Assembly: GCF_029892965.1 (NCBI RefSeq)
Contig: NZ_JARXWN010000024.1
Coordinates: forward strand, 1-33,460
DNA length: 33,460 nucleotides
Direction of reading: 5' to 3'
DNA from: Dysgonomonas sp. PF1-14
GTDB taxonomy: Bacteria; Bacteroidota; Bacteroidia; Bacteroidales; Dysgonomonadaceae
In this document: one piece after another, positions 8,772-15,633 of the stretch
Position numbering within the stretch: position 1 is the stretch's first letter
Layout of the letters: each line of letters begins with the position of its first letter
Notes under the pieces: model-generated
The model's database searches: none
What the model saw: only the letters and a program-made list of their open reading frames with translations
What the model was told of the DNA's origin: nothing
Position numbers and translations under genes: made by a program

Positions 8772-8779
8772 CAAAAGTA
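8772..8779 (-). promoter_or_regulatory. tRNA-Lys promoter -7 element
   Basis: CAAAAGTA on plus is TACTTTTG on minus, matching TAnnTTTG, 12 bases upstream of the mature tRNA end. The same element type precedes both tRNA-Asn genes. Confidence 0.65.
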
Positions 8780-8832
8780 TAATAATTATTTTTTTTAAGG
8801 AAATTTTTTAAGCCAGAAACTATTAAAATAGT

Positions 8833-8840
8833 TATTTTTG
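8833..8840 (+). promoter_or_regulatory. queC promoter -7 element
   Basis: TATTTTTG fits TAnnTTTG and lies 62 bases before the queC start codon. The leader that follows (about 8848-8902) was checked for a preQ1 riboswitch and none was recognised. Confidence 0.5.
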
Positions 8841-8902
8841 TATCGAAAAGCCTTCCTTTTCCGTGTATCTTAGGAGCAACCACGTAAAAAACAAAGATTG
8901 TA

Positions 8903-9559
8903 ATGATAAAAAAAGAACCCGCTTTGGTCTTGTTTTCAGGAGGACAAGACTCGACCACATGCCTGTATTGGGCATTAGAAAAATTCTCTTCCGTTCGCAC
9001 CCTATGCTTTACTTATGGTCAACGCCACTCTAAAGAGGTAGAAGTGGCCAGAACGATTGCGGATAAGGCAAATGTACCGTTCCAGTTATTGGATGCATCT
9101 ATTATCAGCCAGCTATCCGTAAATTCGTTGACAAGTGATATTGTAATGGATCAGGAAAAACCTACAGATTCGTACCCAAATACATTTGTACCCGGGCGAA
9201 ATTTGCTTTTCCTGACGTTTGCAGCTGTTATAGCCCGCTCTCATGGTATTCGTCATATTGTGACAGGCGTTTCAGAAGCCGATTATAGTGGTTATCCCGA
9301 TTGTAGAGATACATTCATTCTTTCGGCAAATGCTTCGATCAATCTGGCAATGGATGAGCATTTTCAGATTCATACACCATTGATGTGGCGCGATAAAGCT
9401 GCTGTATGGCAACTGGCAGACGAATTAGGGGTTTTCGATATCGTTCGTACACAAACCCTTACCTGCTACAATGGTATTATTGCTGACGGCTGTGGACATT
9501 GTCCGGCCTGTAAGTTACGTAAGCAAGGTTTAGAGAGTTATTTAAATAAGGAAAAATAA
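8903..9559 (+). CDS. queC: 7-cyano-7-deazaguanine synthase
   Basis: QueC converts 7-carboxy-7-deazaguanine to preQ0 using ATP and ammonia, in the cytoplasm, on the way to queuosine in tRNA. The PP-loop ATP-binding motif SGGQDS is at residues 12-17. A C-terminal zinc site has four cysteines in [18 protein letters not shown]. Its 218 residues are normal for the family, and the ATG start places the PP-loop at the usual distance. queF begins one base after its stop, so the two form an operon and catalyse consecutive steps. The earlier genes queD and queE are not in the window and must lie elsewhere if the pathway is complete. Confidence 0.96.
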   Translation: MIKKEPALVLFSGGQDSTTCLYWALEKFSSVRTLCFTYGQRHSKEVEVARTIADKANVPFQLLDASIISQLSVNSLTSDIVMDQEKPTDSYPNTFVPGRNLLFLTFAAVIARSHGIRHIVTGVSEADYSGYPDCRDTFILSANASINLAMDEHFQIHTPLMWRDKAAVWQLADELGVFDIVRTQTLTCYNGIIADGCGHCPACKLRKQGLESYLNKEK

Positions 9560-9560
9560 G

Positions 9561-10028
9561 ATGAAAATAGAAGGTCTTAGCCATCTTGGCGCAAAAACAG
9601 AATACAAAGATGATTATGCTCCCGAAGTTCTCGAAGCATTTGAAAATAAACATCAGGGAAACGATTATTGGGTAACCTTTAATTGTCCGGAATTCACTAG
9701 TCTGTGTCCTATAACCGGACAGCCCGATTTTGCCACTATACACGTCAATTATTTGCCCGATGTAAAAATGGTAGAAAGCAAAAGCCTGAAATTGTACCTC
9801 TTTAGTTTTCGCAATCATGGAGCTTTCCACGAAGATTGTGTAAACATTATTATGAAAGATCTGGTAAATCTGATGAATCCTAAATATATAGAGGTAATCG
9901 GATTGTTTACACCACGCGGGGGGATTAGTATTTACCCTTATTGCAATTACGGCCGACCGGGAACGATGTATGAAATGGTTGCCAAAGAACGCCTGTTGAG
10001 ACATAGTCCCCAACAAACATATAGATAA
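9561..10028 (+). CDS. queF: NADPH-dependent 7-cyano-7-deazaguanine reductase
   Basis: QueF reduces the nitrile of preQ0 to the aminomethyl group of preQ1 with NADPH. This is the short, single-domain type of 155 residues, like that of Bacillus. The thioimide-forming Cys49 ([10 protein letters not shown]) and the proton donor Asp56 (GQPDFA) are separated by seven residues, as expected. The family motif follows in [21 protein letters not shown]. Translation is probably coupled to queC, given the one-base gap. A strong symmetrical terminator follows at 10038-10064. Confidence 0.96.
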   Translation: MKIEGLSHLGAKTEYKDDYAPEVLEAFENKHQGNDYWVTFNCPEFTSLCPITGQPDFATIHVNYLPDVKMVESKSLKLYLFSFRNHGAFHEDCVNIIMKDLVNLMNPKYIEVIGLFTPRGGISIYPYCNYGRPGTMYEMVAKERLLRHSPQQTYR

Positions 10029-10037
10029 ACTAATAGA

Positions 10038-10064
10038 AAAGAGGTGAAATATTTTCACCTCTTT
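10038..10064. terminator. Bidirectional terminator between queF and the MATE gene
   Basis: A perfect 12-base-pair stem (10038-10049 AAAGAGGTGAAA, 10053-10064 TTTCACCTCTTT) with a three-base loop, flanked by A-rich sequence on the left and T-rich sequence on the right. It lies between the convergent queF and MATE stop codons and can serve both strands. Confidence 0.88.
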
Positions 10065-10073
10065 ATTCTTTTA

Positions 10074-11447
10074 TCACCCTATCTTCGGACGTTTCTTCTC
10101 TATCCGTTTATATACAATGGCAAACCATGTAGGCAGGATAATACCCTTGCAAATAGTAGAAATGGCGATAGCCCACCATACCCCCGTAATACCCATCTGT
10201 GATGCCAGATAGTATGCCAAAGGGATACGCAGCGCATTGAATGTAATGCTGATAACAGCGGGTTCTATAGTGCGCCCTATTCCGTTGAACATACCTTGCG
10301 TAGTAAGCTCAAACATCATGAATATCTGTACCAACCCCATTACAAACAAGTATTCGGCACCGGCTTTCATCGCATTCTCTTCGGGTACTATGATGCCGAA
10401 TATCTGTGCGCCGAACAGTACAAAGCAAATGCTGACGATAACGCCCACAGTGAGCATTACCCTGATGGTATAGATATATGCCTTTTTACCTCGTTCTATT
10501 TTGTTAGCTGCATAGTTCTGGGCTACAAAAGCACTTAGAGCAGTGGAGAATCCTTGCGATGTATTCCATGTCACCGCCTCTATCTGTCCACCTGTTGTTT
10601 GTGCCATCATACCCAGATGCCCGCCATGAATAGATGCTACCCGTGCCAGATTCATATTGATGATGGCATACAGCGAATTCATGATAGATACAGGCGTTCC
10701 CAAAAAGAAGATGCGTTTCAGGTAAATGCCTTTCGGTTTGATGAAGAATTTGAAATTGCCCAATATGCGACTGCCGAACCTGATCTGGTAGAAGAACAGT
10801 GAGAATACAAATAACTGTGCCACAACTGTGCCTATTGCAGCCCCATGCAATCCCATTCCCATACCGAACATCAATATAGGGTCTAGTATCATATTCAGTA
10901 CAAGCCCGGCTGCATTGTTTCTGAACGGAACGATGCTGCGTCCTGCTCCGTTGTATATCCCGGTGAAGTTGTACGACAGAAACTGAAACGGCAGGCTGAT
11001 GGTAAGTATGCGCAGATATAGTGCTGCATCGGCAGTAATATCGGCTTCCAGCTTGAAGAACGAAAGAATAGGGTAGGCGAATATAAACAGGATGGCTACC
11101 CATAGTATCGCCAGACAAATAGATACTGTCGTAGAGTGGGAGGCATAGATAGCAGCACGCTTCATCTTTTTTGCCCCTATAGATTGTCCTACCGCTACCT
11201 CTGAGCCGATCATGGCCAGATAAGCGACCGATGCCGTCAACCATAGCAACATGCCGATAGCTCCGATGGCTGCTTCTGACTTGGTCGCTATCTCCGGATG
11301 CGAAACTGTGCCCAGCCGCCCAACCCACGACATGGCTAATAGGGTATATGCCATTTGCAGGAAACTTGTTCCCATCAGTGGTAAGGCAAGGCGTATGAGG
11401 GTCGAAAATATTTTCCCTTCCGTTAGATTATGTACACCCTGTTTCAT
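10074..11447 (-). CDS. MATE-family multidrug/toxin efflux transporter
   Basis: A 457-residue inner-membrane protein of about twelve hydrophobic segments arranged as two similar halves, typical of MATE exporters, which move cationic drugs or metabolites out using Na+ or H+. Family-like segments include the N-terminal IRLALPLMGTSFLQMAYTL, VGQSIGAKKMKRA after helix 2, the mid-protein YNGAGRSIVPF and the second-half NGIGRTIEPA. The substrate cannot be inferred. It starts 24 bases after the brkB-like gene upstream and is probably transcribed with it from 12836-12843. The 274-residue frame at 10504-11328 is this gene read out of frame. Confidence 0.9.
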   Translation of the reverse strand: MKQGVHNLTEGKIFSTLIRLALPLMGTSFLQMAYTLLAMSWVGRLGTVSHPEIATKSEAAIGAIGMLLWLTASVAYLAMIGSEVAVGQSIGAKKMKRAAIYASHSTTVSICLAILWVAILFIFAYPILSFFKLEADITADAALYLRILTISLPFQFLSYNFTGIYNGAGRSIVPFRNNAAGLVLNMILDPILMFGMGMGLHGAAIGTVVAQLFVFSLFFYQIRFGSRILGNFKFFIKPKGIYLKRIFFLGTPVSIMNSLYAIINMNLARVASIHGGHLGMMAQTTGGQIEAVTWNTSQGFSTALSAFVAQNYAANKIERGKKAYIYTIRVMLTVGVIVSICFVLFGAQIFGIIVPEENAMKAGAEYLFVMGLVQIFMMFELTTQGMFNGIGRTIEPAVISITFNALRIPLAYYLASQMGITGVWWAIAISTICKGIILPTWFAIVYKRIEKKRPKIG

Positions 11448-11471
11448 CGATGATAGCTGAAGTACATGAGA

Positions 11472-12791
11472 TTATAAATCTTTAAGTAGTTTAGATCCGT
11501 ATTCGGATGGTTCCCTGATGGCAAGTATAGTTTCCCATTCACTTCTGAACTGAATATCAGTATCTATTATAAAATCTTCCGAGCCGTACTTATCTATTTT
11601 CTCAAACAGATAACTAACCGAAATATGATTAATATCCAGAGACGGTATATATGCCGGAACTAAAGCATCATCCGTAGGGGTTTCCACTATTATACCTATC
11701 TGTTGCAGGTAGAAAAGTGTATCGCCCGTTAATTTGGTCGGGATTTTATAGTTCTCCGACAATTCATCTGCCGTATATGGTGGCAGCCCTTTCTCGAACC
11801 GCTTTACGATAAGTGTCATTGTCAGCAGGGTGATGAAGTCTTTGTAACGACGGCTGATATTGGATGTCTCATGCTCGAAACTAAACTTGTTCACATTCTG
11901 GAAGGCAAAGGACAACTGTACGCCAAACAAGACAAGGAACCATGTAAGTTGCAGCCATAGCAGCAATAGCGGCAAGGCGGCAAAGCTACCATAAATGGCA
12001 TTGTATTTCGTTATCCAGAATTGTCCGCTGATATACAGCATCTGGAATATCTGGAAACATACACCTGTGAAAATACCACCCAGAAGCGCACTGGTAAAGT
12101 GTACCTTCGTATTCGGGATATAGATGTACAGAATGGTGAAGAGCAGTATTGTCAACAGATACGGAATTATTTTCATAAACGGGCTTATCACCAGTCCCAG
12201 CAGATACTGCTGCTCGGCAGTCGTACTTAATATAATGGTTAGCCCCGCATTGCAGATGAGGAATACCGGTGCAATAATGATGAGAGCCAGATAATCGGTA
12301 AACATGCGAAAGTATGTACGCCCTTTCTTTATCTGCCAGATATTGTTGAAGTTATCCTCTATGTTAGAAAGCAGGTTGATTACCGTATATAACAACAAAA
12401 CTACGCCGATACCCAAAAATACGCCACCTTGTGCATATTCTATCGACTTGTCGATAAAAGCCATTGCTTTGTCGAGCATCTCCTCCTGCCCTGCAAAATA
12501 GCTGAATAGCTGAGTCTTAACAATGTTTTGAAACCCGAAACCCCGAGCAATGGCAAACAGTACGGCCAATAGCGGAACAATAGACAGCAATGTGCTGTAT
12601 GTCAGTGCCGATGCTCTTGTAAACAATTGTGAGCCGTCGATATTGCGTATGGCCAGTATAAAAGTCTTTATAACATTGTAAAGCCCTATCTTCCTCGATG
12701 ACCTGTCCTTTTTGTTTATCCGCCAGATGTCATAGGAGAGGAAGTGCAGTAACTTCTTTACAAAATCTTTTATCTTCTCTATCATACTCAT
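11472..12791 (-). CDS. YihY/BrkB-family inner-membrane protein
   Basis: A 439-residue protein of the YihY/BrkB (UPF0761) family, once misnamed ribonuclease BN. The family motif SALTYSTLLSIVPLLAVLFA is seen near residues 62-81, followed by about six membrane segments, including YAQGGVFLGIGVVLLLYTVI and LPLLLLWLQLTWFLVLFG. The last 130 or so residues are soluble and resemble a winged-helix-like tail (LPPYTADELSENYKIP), as in longer family members. The molecular function is not established; transport or envelope roles have been proposed. It is the first gene of a two-gene operon with the MATE transporter, with a good promoter element 45 bases upstream. Confidence 0.88.
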   Translation of the reverse strand: MSMIEKIKDFVKKLLHFLSYDIWRINKKDRSSRKIGLYNVIKTFILAIRNIDGSQLFTRASALTYSTLLSIVPLLAVLFAIARGFGFQNIVKTQLFSYFAGQEEMLDKAMAFIDKSIEYAQGGVFLGIGVVLLLYTVINLLSNIEDNFNNIWQIKKGRTYFRMFTDYLALIIIAPVFLICNAGLTIILSTTAEQQYLLGLVISPFMKIIPYLLTILLFTILYIYIPNTKVHFTSALLGGIFTGVCFQIFQMLYISGQFWITKYNAIYGSFAALPLLLLWLQLTWFLVLFGVQLSFAFQNVNKFSFEHETSNISRRYKDFITLLTMTLIVKRFEKGLPPYTADELSENYKIPTKLTGDTLFYLQQIGIIVETPTDDALVPAYIPSLDINHISVSYLFEKIDKYGSEDFIIDTDIQFRSEWETILAIREPSEYGSKLLKDL

Positions 12792-12835
12792 TTAATATAT
12801 AGCCTGTGCCTTTATTTCGATGAATAATACAGACA

Positions 12836-12843
12836 CAAAGATA
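12836..12843 (-). promoter_or_regulatory. brkB-MATE operon promoter -7 element
   Basis: CAAAGATA on plus reads TATCTTTG on minus, an exact and common form of the Bacteroidetes -7 box, 44 bases before the brkB-like start codon. Confidence 0.65.
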
Positions 12844-13011
12844 ATTCGTTCTTTGAAAGGAAACGCATTCACAGTAGATAATGTTTAAAAATATCCGTTA
12901 TACCCGATCGGAAGCTGTGTTATTAGCTGTATTTTTATATCCTTGTAAAATAACCTCTCCGGCTTCGCTTTGCCCCCTCTTTCTTTGGAGCAGGGCTGTT
13001 AAGTTCTACGA

Positions 13012-13159
13012 GTTGCCACGCCTTTTAACGTGTGGATTCAAAGTAATGCCTAAAAAGACTTTAGTTAAATCTGTTTTGGCTAAAGCCATTTCAGAATGAT
13101 CAATCTTATTCTTCCACATAAAAGTGGAGGAAACCGAGATTTTAACTAAAACCTGACAA
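13012..13159. repeat. Composite hairpin repeat, copy B
   Basis: Matches 281-423 in the same order. It has a palindrome (CCACGCCTTTTAACGTGTGG), a hairpin with arms 13057-13069 and 13075-13087 (GACTTTAGTTAAA against TTTGGCTAAAGCC), a variable middle holding its own hairpin (CTTCCACATAAAAGTGGAG) and a terminal 18-mer. The two copies differ by substitutions and small indels, so the element spread some time ago. Confidence 0.7.
13142..13159 (+). repeat. 18-mer direct repeat, copy 5 of 6
   Basis: Reads TTAACTAAAACCTGACAA and ends composite repeat copy B. Confidence 0.7.
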
Positions 13160-13209
13160 ATATTACAAGTTACAAGTATTTCTCTTTGCATCTTTGTGTG
13201 AGACTATTT

Positions 13210-13227
13210 TTAACTAAAACCTTACGA
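13210..13227 (+). repeat. 18-mer direct repeat, copy 6 of 6
   Basis: Reads TTAACTAAAACCTTACGA, 68 bases after copy 5. Confidence 0.65.
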
Positions 13228-13291
13228 ACCTTACATTATTTAACGTGAGTTCGAAATAATAGTATCTAAATATCAGCTAGTTATATATTTT

Positions 13292-13387
13292 CTTTGTGAG
13301 CCTTGTGTAAAACCTTGTGCTCTTTGTGGTTAAATCTTATTTCTTTTACCACAAAGGACACAAAGAAAAACCACAAAGGGCACGAAG
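13292..13387. repeat. Inverted CTTTGTGG / CCACAAAG repeat array
   Basis: Two forward-type units (CTTTGTGAGCCTTGTGT near 13292 and CCTTGTGCTCTTTGTGGT at 13313-13330) face two inverted units (ACCACAAAGGACACAAAG at 13348-13365 and ACCACAAAGGGCACGAAG at 13370-13387). The inner pair can form a long imperfect hairpin. It lies beyond the 3' end of the repressor gene, so it could slow transcription, but it more likely represents dispersed repeat DNA. Confidence 0.6.
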
Positions 13388-13695
13388 TTTACATCATATA
13401 TTTTGGAAAACAATTGATTACATACTATTTTTATATCGAACTCAGGTTATTTAGATTTAATTCGAAGACCTTCTTCTGTTAACTGTTAACAGAATCTATT
13501 TTATAGATAAAGATATTTTTATTTCAAAATAGTTATTATCAGCTAAGTTATTTATATTTGAAGCCGTATTCTGGACACGATTTAGATAGTCCAATAACAA
13601 TGAATATTGGAAATTTCTATGGCGAACCGGTAAGGATAGATAAATATAGAGGATAGATGCCGATATACTGAATAATTGGCTATACAGCCTGTAGC

Positions 13696-14388
13696 TTACC
13701 AGATAGAAACGGATATTACACCTGTCACTATAGCCCAGTCATATATTTCTGTCAATGGCAGGTCGTAAGGCATATAATTGTCTTCGTTGAGTGAAATACA
13801 TTCGATGTTGCCTTCCGTTTTCGATGGCATTACTTTCTTTACAATGCATCCACCCGATGTGACGATGGCATACACCTCACCCCAGCGGATATGAGACTGC
13901 CCGTTCCACAATTTGCAGATGACTACATCCTGATCGTTGATGCTCTTTCTCGGATTGGCAGAATTTACCATACTGTCGCCGTGAACGCGCAGCGAAAAAT
14001 CGTAGTCTCCCATAAACGGAATAGTGACCTTTCTGCAACTATTATCTTTGATAGCGATACTGAAAGCATCGGGCTCATTTAGTGAAATATTTGTCGCATC
14101 GAAGAATGGCCTTGCTATTTCTTTGCCATATATCGGCTGTGCATCAGATACAACAGGCTTCTCTACAATCATTTTTCCATTGCCGGTAATGAGCCATTCT
14201 ACGTTGAGGTTCTCTATTGAGGATATCATTTTACTTATCAGTTCATATGAGGGGCGGCTACGCCTTTTCCCTACGATGTTTTCGGTGACCGTAGGTGCTA
14301 CATCTATAGCCCTGGAAAAAGCCCTCTTGTTGCTAGAGAAAAGTTCACGTATAATTTTTTCTACCCGATCGTTTATAGTATTCTCCAT
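13696..14388 (-). CDS. S24-family (LexA/CI-like) transcriptional repressor
   Basis: A 230-residue phage-type repressor. The N-terminal 60 or so residues form an HTH domain (RAFSRAIDVAPTVTENIVGK, then the WLITGNGKM segment typical of Bacteroidetes repressors). The C-terminal half is an S24 peptidase-like fold: Ser139 in HGDSM and a Lys at 184 or 185 in CIVKKV give the Ser-Lys dyad used for self-cleavage in LexA and CI. No obvious Ala-Gly cleavage site is seen in the linker (residues 75-100), so self-cleavage is possible but not shown. It is divergent from a small HTH gene, an arrangement like phage CI/Cro, with palindromes in the shared 128-base intergenic region. No phage structural or integrase genes are present, so this is either a remnant or a stand-alone stress switch. 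Confidence 0.88.
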   Translation of the reverse strand: MENTINDRVEKIIRELFSSNKRAFSRAIDVAPTVTENIVGKRRSRPSYELISKMISSIENLNVEWLITGNGKMIVEKPVVSDAQPIYGKEIARPFFDATNISLNEPDAFSIAIKDNSCRKVTIPFMGDYDFSLRVHGDSMVNSANPRKSINDQDVVICKLWNGQSHIRWGEVYAIVTSGGCIVKKVMPSKTEGNIECISLNEDNYMPYDLPLTEIYDWAIVTGVISVSIW

Positions 14389-14403
14389 ATCTACAATTTG
14401 GTG

Positions 14404-14480
14404 CTCAAATGAGTGTTTTGTTTGCTTTTTAATTGCTTTTATGTTCTCATTTGTGTATATTTGTAATTGTGAATATTCAC
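14404..14480. promoter_or_regulatory. Divergent control region with operator-like palindromes
   Basis: Between the repressor and HTH genes are a CTCAAATGAG near-palindrome (14404-14413), a CTCATTTG half site (14446-14453) in inverse orientation to CAAATGAG, and a perfect 12-base palindrome GTGAATATTCAC (14469-14480). A TATATTTG -7 element for the rightward gene lies at 14456-14463, so the perfect palindrome falls at the expected transcription start. This fits repression by the S24 protein, but binding is inferred. Confidence 0.55.
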
Positions 14481-14516
14481 ATCGCCGTAAAGATATGATT
14501 TTTTAAATAAAAATGT

Positions 14517-14732
14517 ATGGCAAAAACAACTATAATACAAAAAACAGAGATACCCGAATTTCTGCCACACGGATGGAAAAAAGAGGTTGCCTCATTGCTG
14601 GGCATACACATCAATACTGTAACGAATTCACTGAAAAAAGGGAAAGGGCATACTTATGAAAGGATAAAACTTGTCGCTATTAATAAATGGGGGCTGTCTG
14701 CAAAATCGGGAGACGATGCCGGTAAGCTATAA
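14517..14732 (+). CDS. Small HTH DNA-binding protein
   Basis: A 71-residue basic protein whose centre reads as a helix-turn-helix (WKKEVASLLGIHINTVTNSLKKG): the first helix includes KKEVASLLG and the recognition helix INTVTNSLKK. It is short enough to be a single DNA-binding domain, like Cro or an excisionase-type regulator. It is transcribed away from the S24 repressor and its stop codon overlaps the next gene by 17 bases, so that gene is translationally coupled to it. An AT-rich leader without a clear Shine-Dalgarno precedes the ATG. The exact family is uncertain. Confidence 0.72.
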   Translation: MAKTTIIQKTEIPEFLPHGWKKEVASLLGIHINTVTNSLKKGKGHTYERIKLVAINKWGLSAKSGDDAGKL

Positions 14733-15099
14733 GGTACTTTTCGCCGGTTTGCTTATATGTAGCTTTGCCGGTTGTACGAGTGAGCGAAAAACGCTCAGTA
14801 TAAAGTATAAGCTGACAATAACATCCCCGTATCCATGTAACATCTTCATCAGCTACAAAGATGTAAATGATTATGTGATGCTGACTACAGATAGTGACTG
14901 GATGCAAGAGGTCTGCTTGTCGTCGGGTGATGCGGCATCTTTACTCGTTATTGTAGATCGGAATTGTGATGCAGAGGGCGATATGCTGCAACAATCTCGA
15001 AGTGTATCGGTAACCGGAGAAATTATACAAGGGGAAAAGATTATTGCAGAAAGGTCGGACAGGGTAGTATTACTCTCGTTTCCGGTATTTTCCTTCTGA
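14716..15099 (+). CDS. Small putative lipoprotein coupled to the HTH gene
   Basis: I do not recognise the family. The chosen ATG at 14716 gives 127 residues beginning with a lipoprotein-type signal: MPVSYK, a hydrophobic run, then SFAGC with the lipid-acceptor Cys at residue 20 and TSERK after it. Phe in the lipobox is not canonical. GGGAGA lies just before this ATG. The frame is open further upstream to 14671, but that start would put a polar segment before the signal. The mature part looks like a compact beta domain (LSIKYKLTIT, CNIFISYKDV, SVSVTGEII, DRVVLLSFPVF) with two more Cys. It overlaps the HTH stop by 17 bases, which ties a surface or periplasmic protein to a repressor-controlled operon. 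A tRNA terminator follows. Confidence 0.68.
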   Translation: MPVSYKVLFAGLLICSFAGCTSERKTLSIKYKLTITSPYPCNIFISYKDVNDYVMLTTDSDWMQEVCLSSGDAASLLVIVDRNCDAEGDMLQQSRSVSVTGEIIQGEKIIAERSDRVVLLSFPVFSF

Positions 15100-15120
15100 G
15101 TATGCGGGCTTTAATTTTAT

Positions 15121-15153
15121 AAAAAAAACGAATGTGAGTATTTCACATTCGTT
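15121..15153 (-). terminator. Terminator after the first tRNA-Asn
   Basis: An 11-base-pair stem (15127-15137 AACGAATGTGA, 15143-15153 TCACATTCGTT) with a five-base loop; on the minus strand it is followed by eight T residues. It also lies just after the lipoprotein stop codon on the plus strand, where it could act as a weaker terminator. Confidence 0.8.
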
Positions 15154-15159
15154 CGTTTG

Positions 15160-15233
15160 CTCTTCCTCTTGGACTTGAACCAAGGACCCTCTGATTAACA
15201 GTCAGATGCTCTAACCGACTGAGCTAAGGAAGA
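15160..15233 (-). tRNA. tRNA-Asn(GUU), copy 1
   Basis: On the minus strand the acceptor arms are TCTTCCT (15233-15227) and AGGAAGA (15167-15161), the D stem GCTC/GAGC, the anticodon stem TCTGA/TCAGA with loop CTGTTAA (anticodon GUU), and the T arm CTTGG/CCAAG. The discriminator is G; CCA is not encoded. It is identical over 74 bases to the copy at 15477-15550. Confidence 0.95.
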
Positions 15234-15274
15234 ATATTTTCTGTTATCGAATACCCCTTTGAATATTCCGGATG

Positions 15275-15282
15275 CAAAGGTA
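15275..15282 (-). promoter_or_regulatory. tRNA-Asn copy 1 promoter -7 element
   Basis: CAAAGGTA on plus reads TACCTTTG on minus, followed by CATC as in many Bacteroidetes stable-RNA promoters. It lies 42 bases upstream of the mature tRNA. Confidence 0.65.
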
Positions 15283-15446
15283 GTAATCTTTTTTTATTAT
15301 GCAAGAATGTTGTATCATATTTCATGATTTTCTTATCAGGTTTCTTCCCTTATCAATATATTAGAGGTACTACTATATTTTCATTTTCGCTTTTGTGTTT
15401 ATTATAAGGTTTGCCAGCTCGGATCTGATTGGAGAACCAATAAAAA

Positions 15447-15470
15447 AGCAATTATTATTTAATAATTGCT
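15447..15470 (-). terminator. Terminator after the second tRNA-Asn
   Basis: A perfect 10-base-pair stem (15447-15456, 15461-15470) with an ATTT loop; on the minus strand it is followed by a T run. It separates the two tRNA genes into independent units. Confidence 0.85.
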
Positions 15471-15476
15471 TTCCTG

Positions 15477-15550
15477 CTCTTCCTCTTGGACTTGAACCAA
15501 GGACCCTCTGATTAACAGTCAGATGCTCTAACCGACTGAGCTAAGGAAGA
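15477..15550 (-). tRNA. tRNA-Asn(GUU), copy 2
   Basis: Identical to the copy at 15160-15233 over the whole tRNA plus one or two flanking bases. The acceptor arms are 15550-15544 and 15484-15478, the anticodon is GUU and CCA is not encoded. It has its own promoter (15574-15581) and terminator, so the duplication is not a single polycistronic tandem. Confidence 0.95.
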
Positions 15551-15573
15551 GTATTATTCTCTCAAAAGTGAGG

Positions 15574-15581
15574 CAAAAGTA
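15574..15581 (-). promoter_or_regulatory. tRNA-Asn copy 2 promoter -7 element
   Basis: CAAAAGTA on plus reads TACTTTTG on minus. It abuts the 19-base inverted repeat at 15584-15602, which overlaps the region between the tRNA and pfkB promoters. Confidence 0.6.
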
Positions 15582-15583
15582 GG

Positions 15584-15612
15584 GCATATTTCTGAAATAT
15601 GCAATATCTTTA
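15584..15612 (+). promoter_or_regulatory. Inverted repeat and candidate promoter upstream of the PfkB-kinase gene
   Basis: GCATATTTC (15584-15592) and GAAATATGC (15594-15602) are perfect inverted repeats around one base. They are followed at once by TATCTTTA (15605-15612), a near-consensus -7 box, 22 bases before the kinase start. The palindrome covers the -33 to -7 spacer, where a repressor could act. Confidence 0.45.
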
Positions 15613-15633
15613 CGCAAAATTTTAAACTAAAGA

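Larger units (their letters stand above)
12792..13695. other. Gene-free, repeat-rich intergenic region
   Basis: About 900 bases between the divergently placed brkB promoter and the 3' end of the S24 repressor gene, without a credible coding sequence. It holds composite repeat copy B (13012-13159), two 18-mer repeats (13142-13159, 13210-13227) and an inverted CTTTGTGG/CCACAAAG array (13292-13387). The part from 13388 to 13695 is AT-rich and shows only a short palindrome, GTTAACTGTTAAC, near 13479. The 72-codon frame at 12881-13099 is not supported. Confidence 0.75.

Noticed and set aside
8841-8902. preQ1 riboswitch upstream of queC
   Set aside because: I see neither the short hairpin with the A-rich tail nor a class II layout; the leader has only an AGGAGC-like segment.
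9477-10058. 193-codon minus-strand frame opposite queF
   Set aside because: queF in the other strand has intact catalytic residues; the antisense translation has no recognisable domain.
10504-11328. 274-codon frame on the minus strand inside the MATE gene
   Set aside because: It overlaps the MATE coding frame on the same strand. The translation has no membrane segments or motifs and looks like out-of-frame sequence.
12881-13099. 72-codon frame in the gene-free stretch
   Set aside because: It runs into the composite repeat, lacks a good start and has no domain.
13696-15550. Integrated prophage or genomic island at tRNA-Asn
   Set aside because: Only the repressor, HTH and lipoprotein genes are present. 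There is no integrase, no structural gene and no visible partial tRNA copy marking an attachment site.
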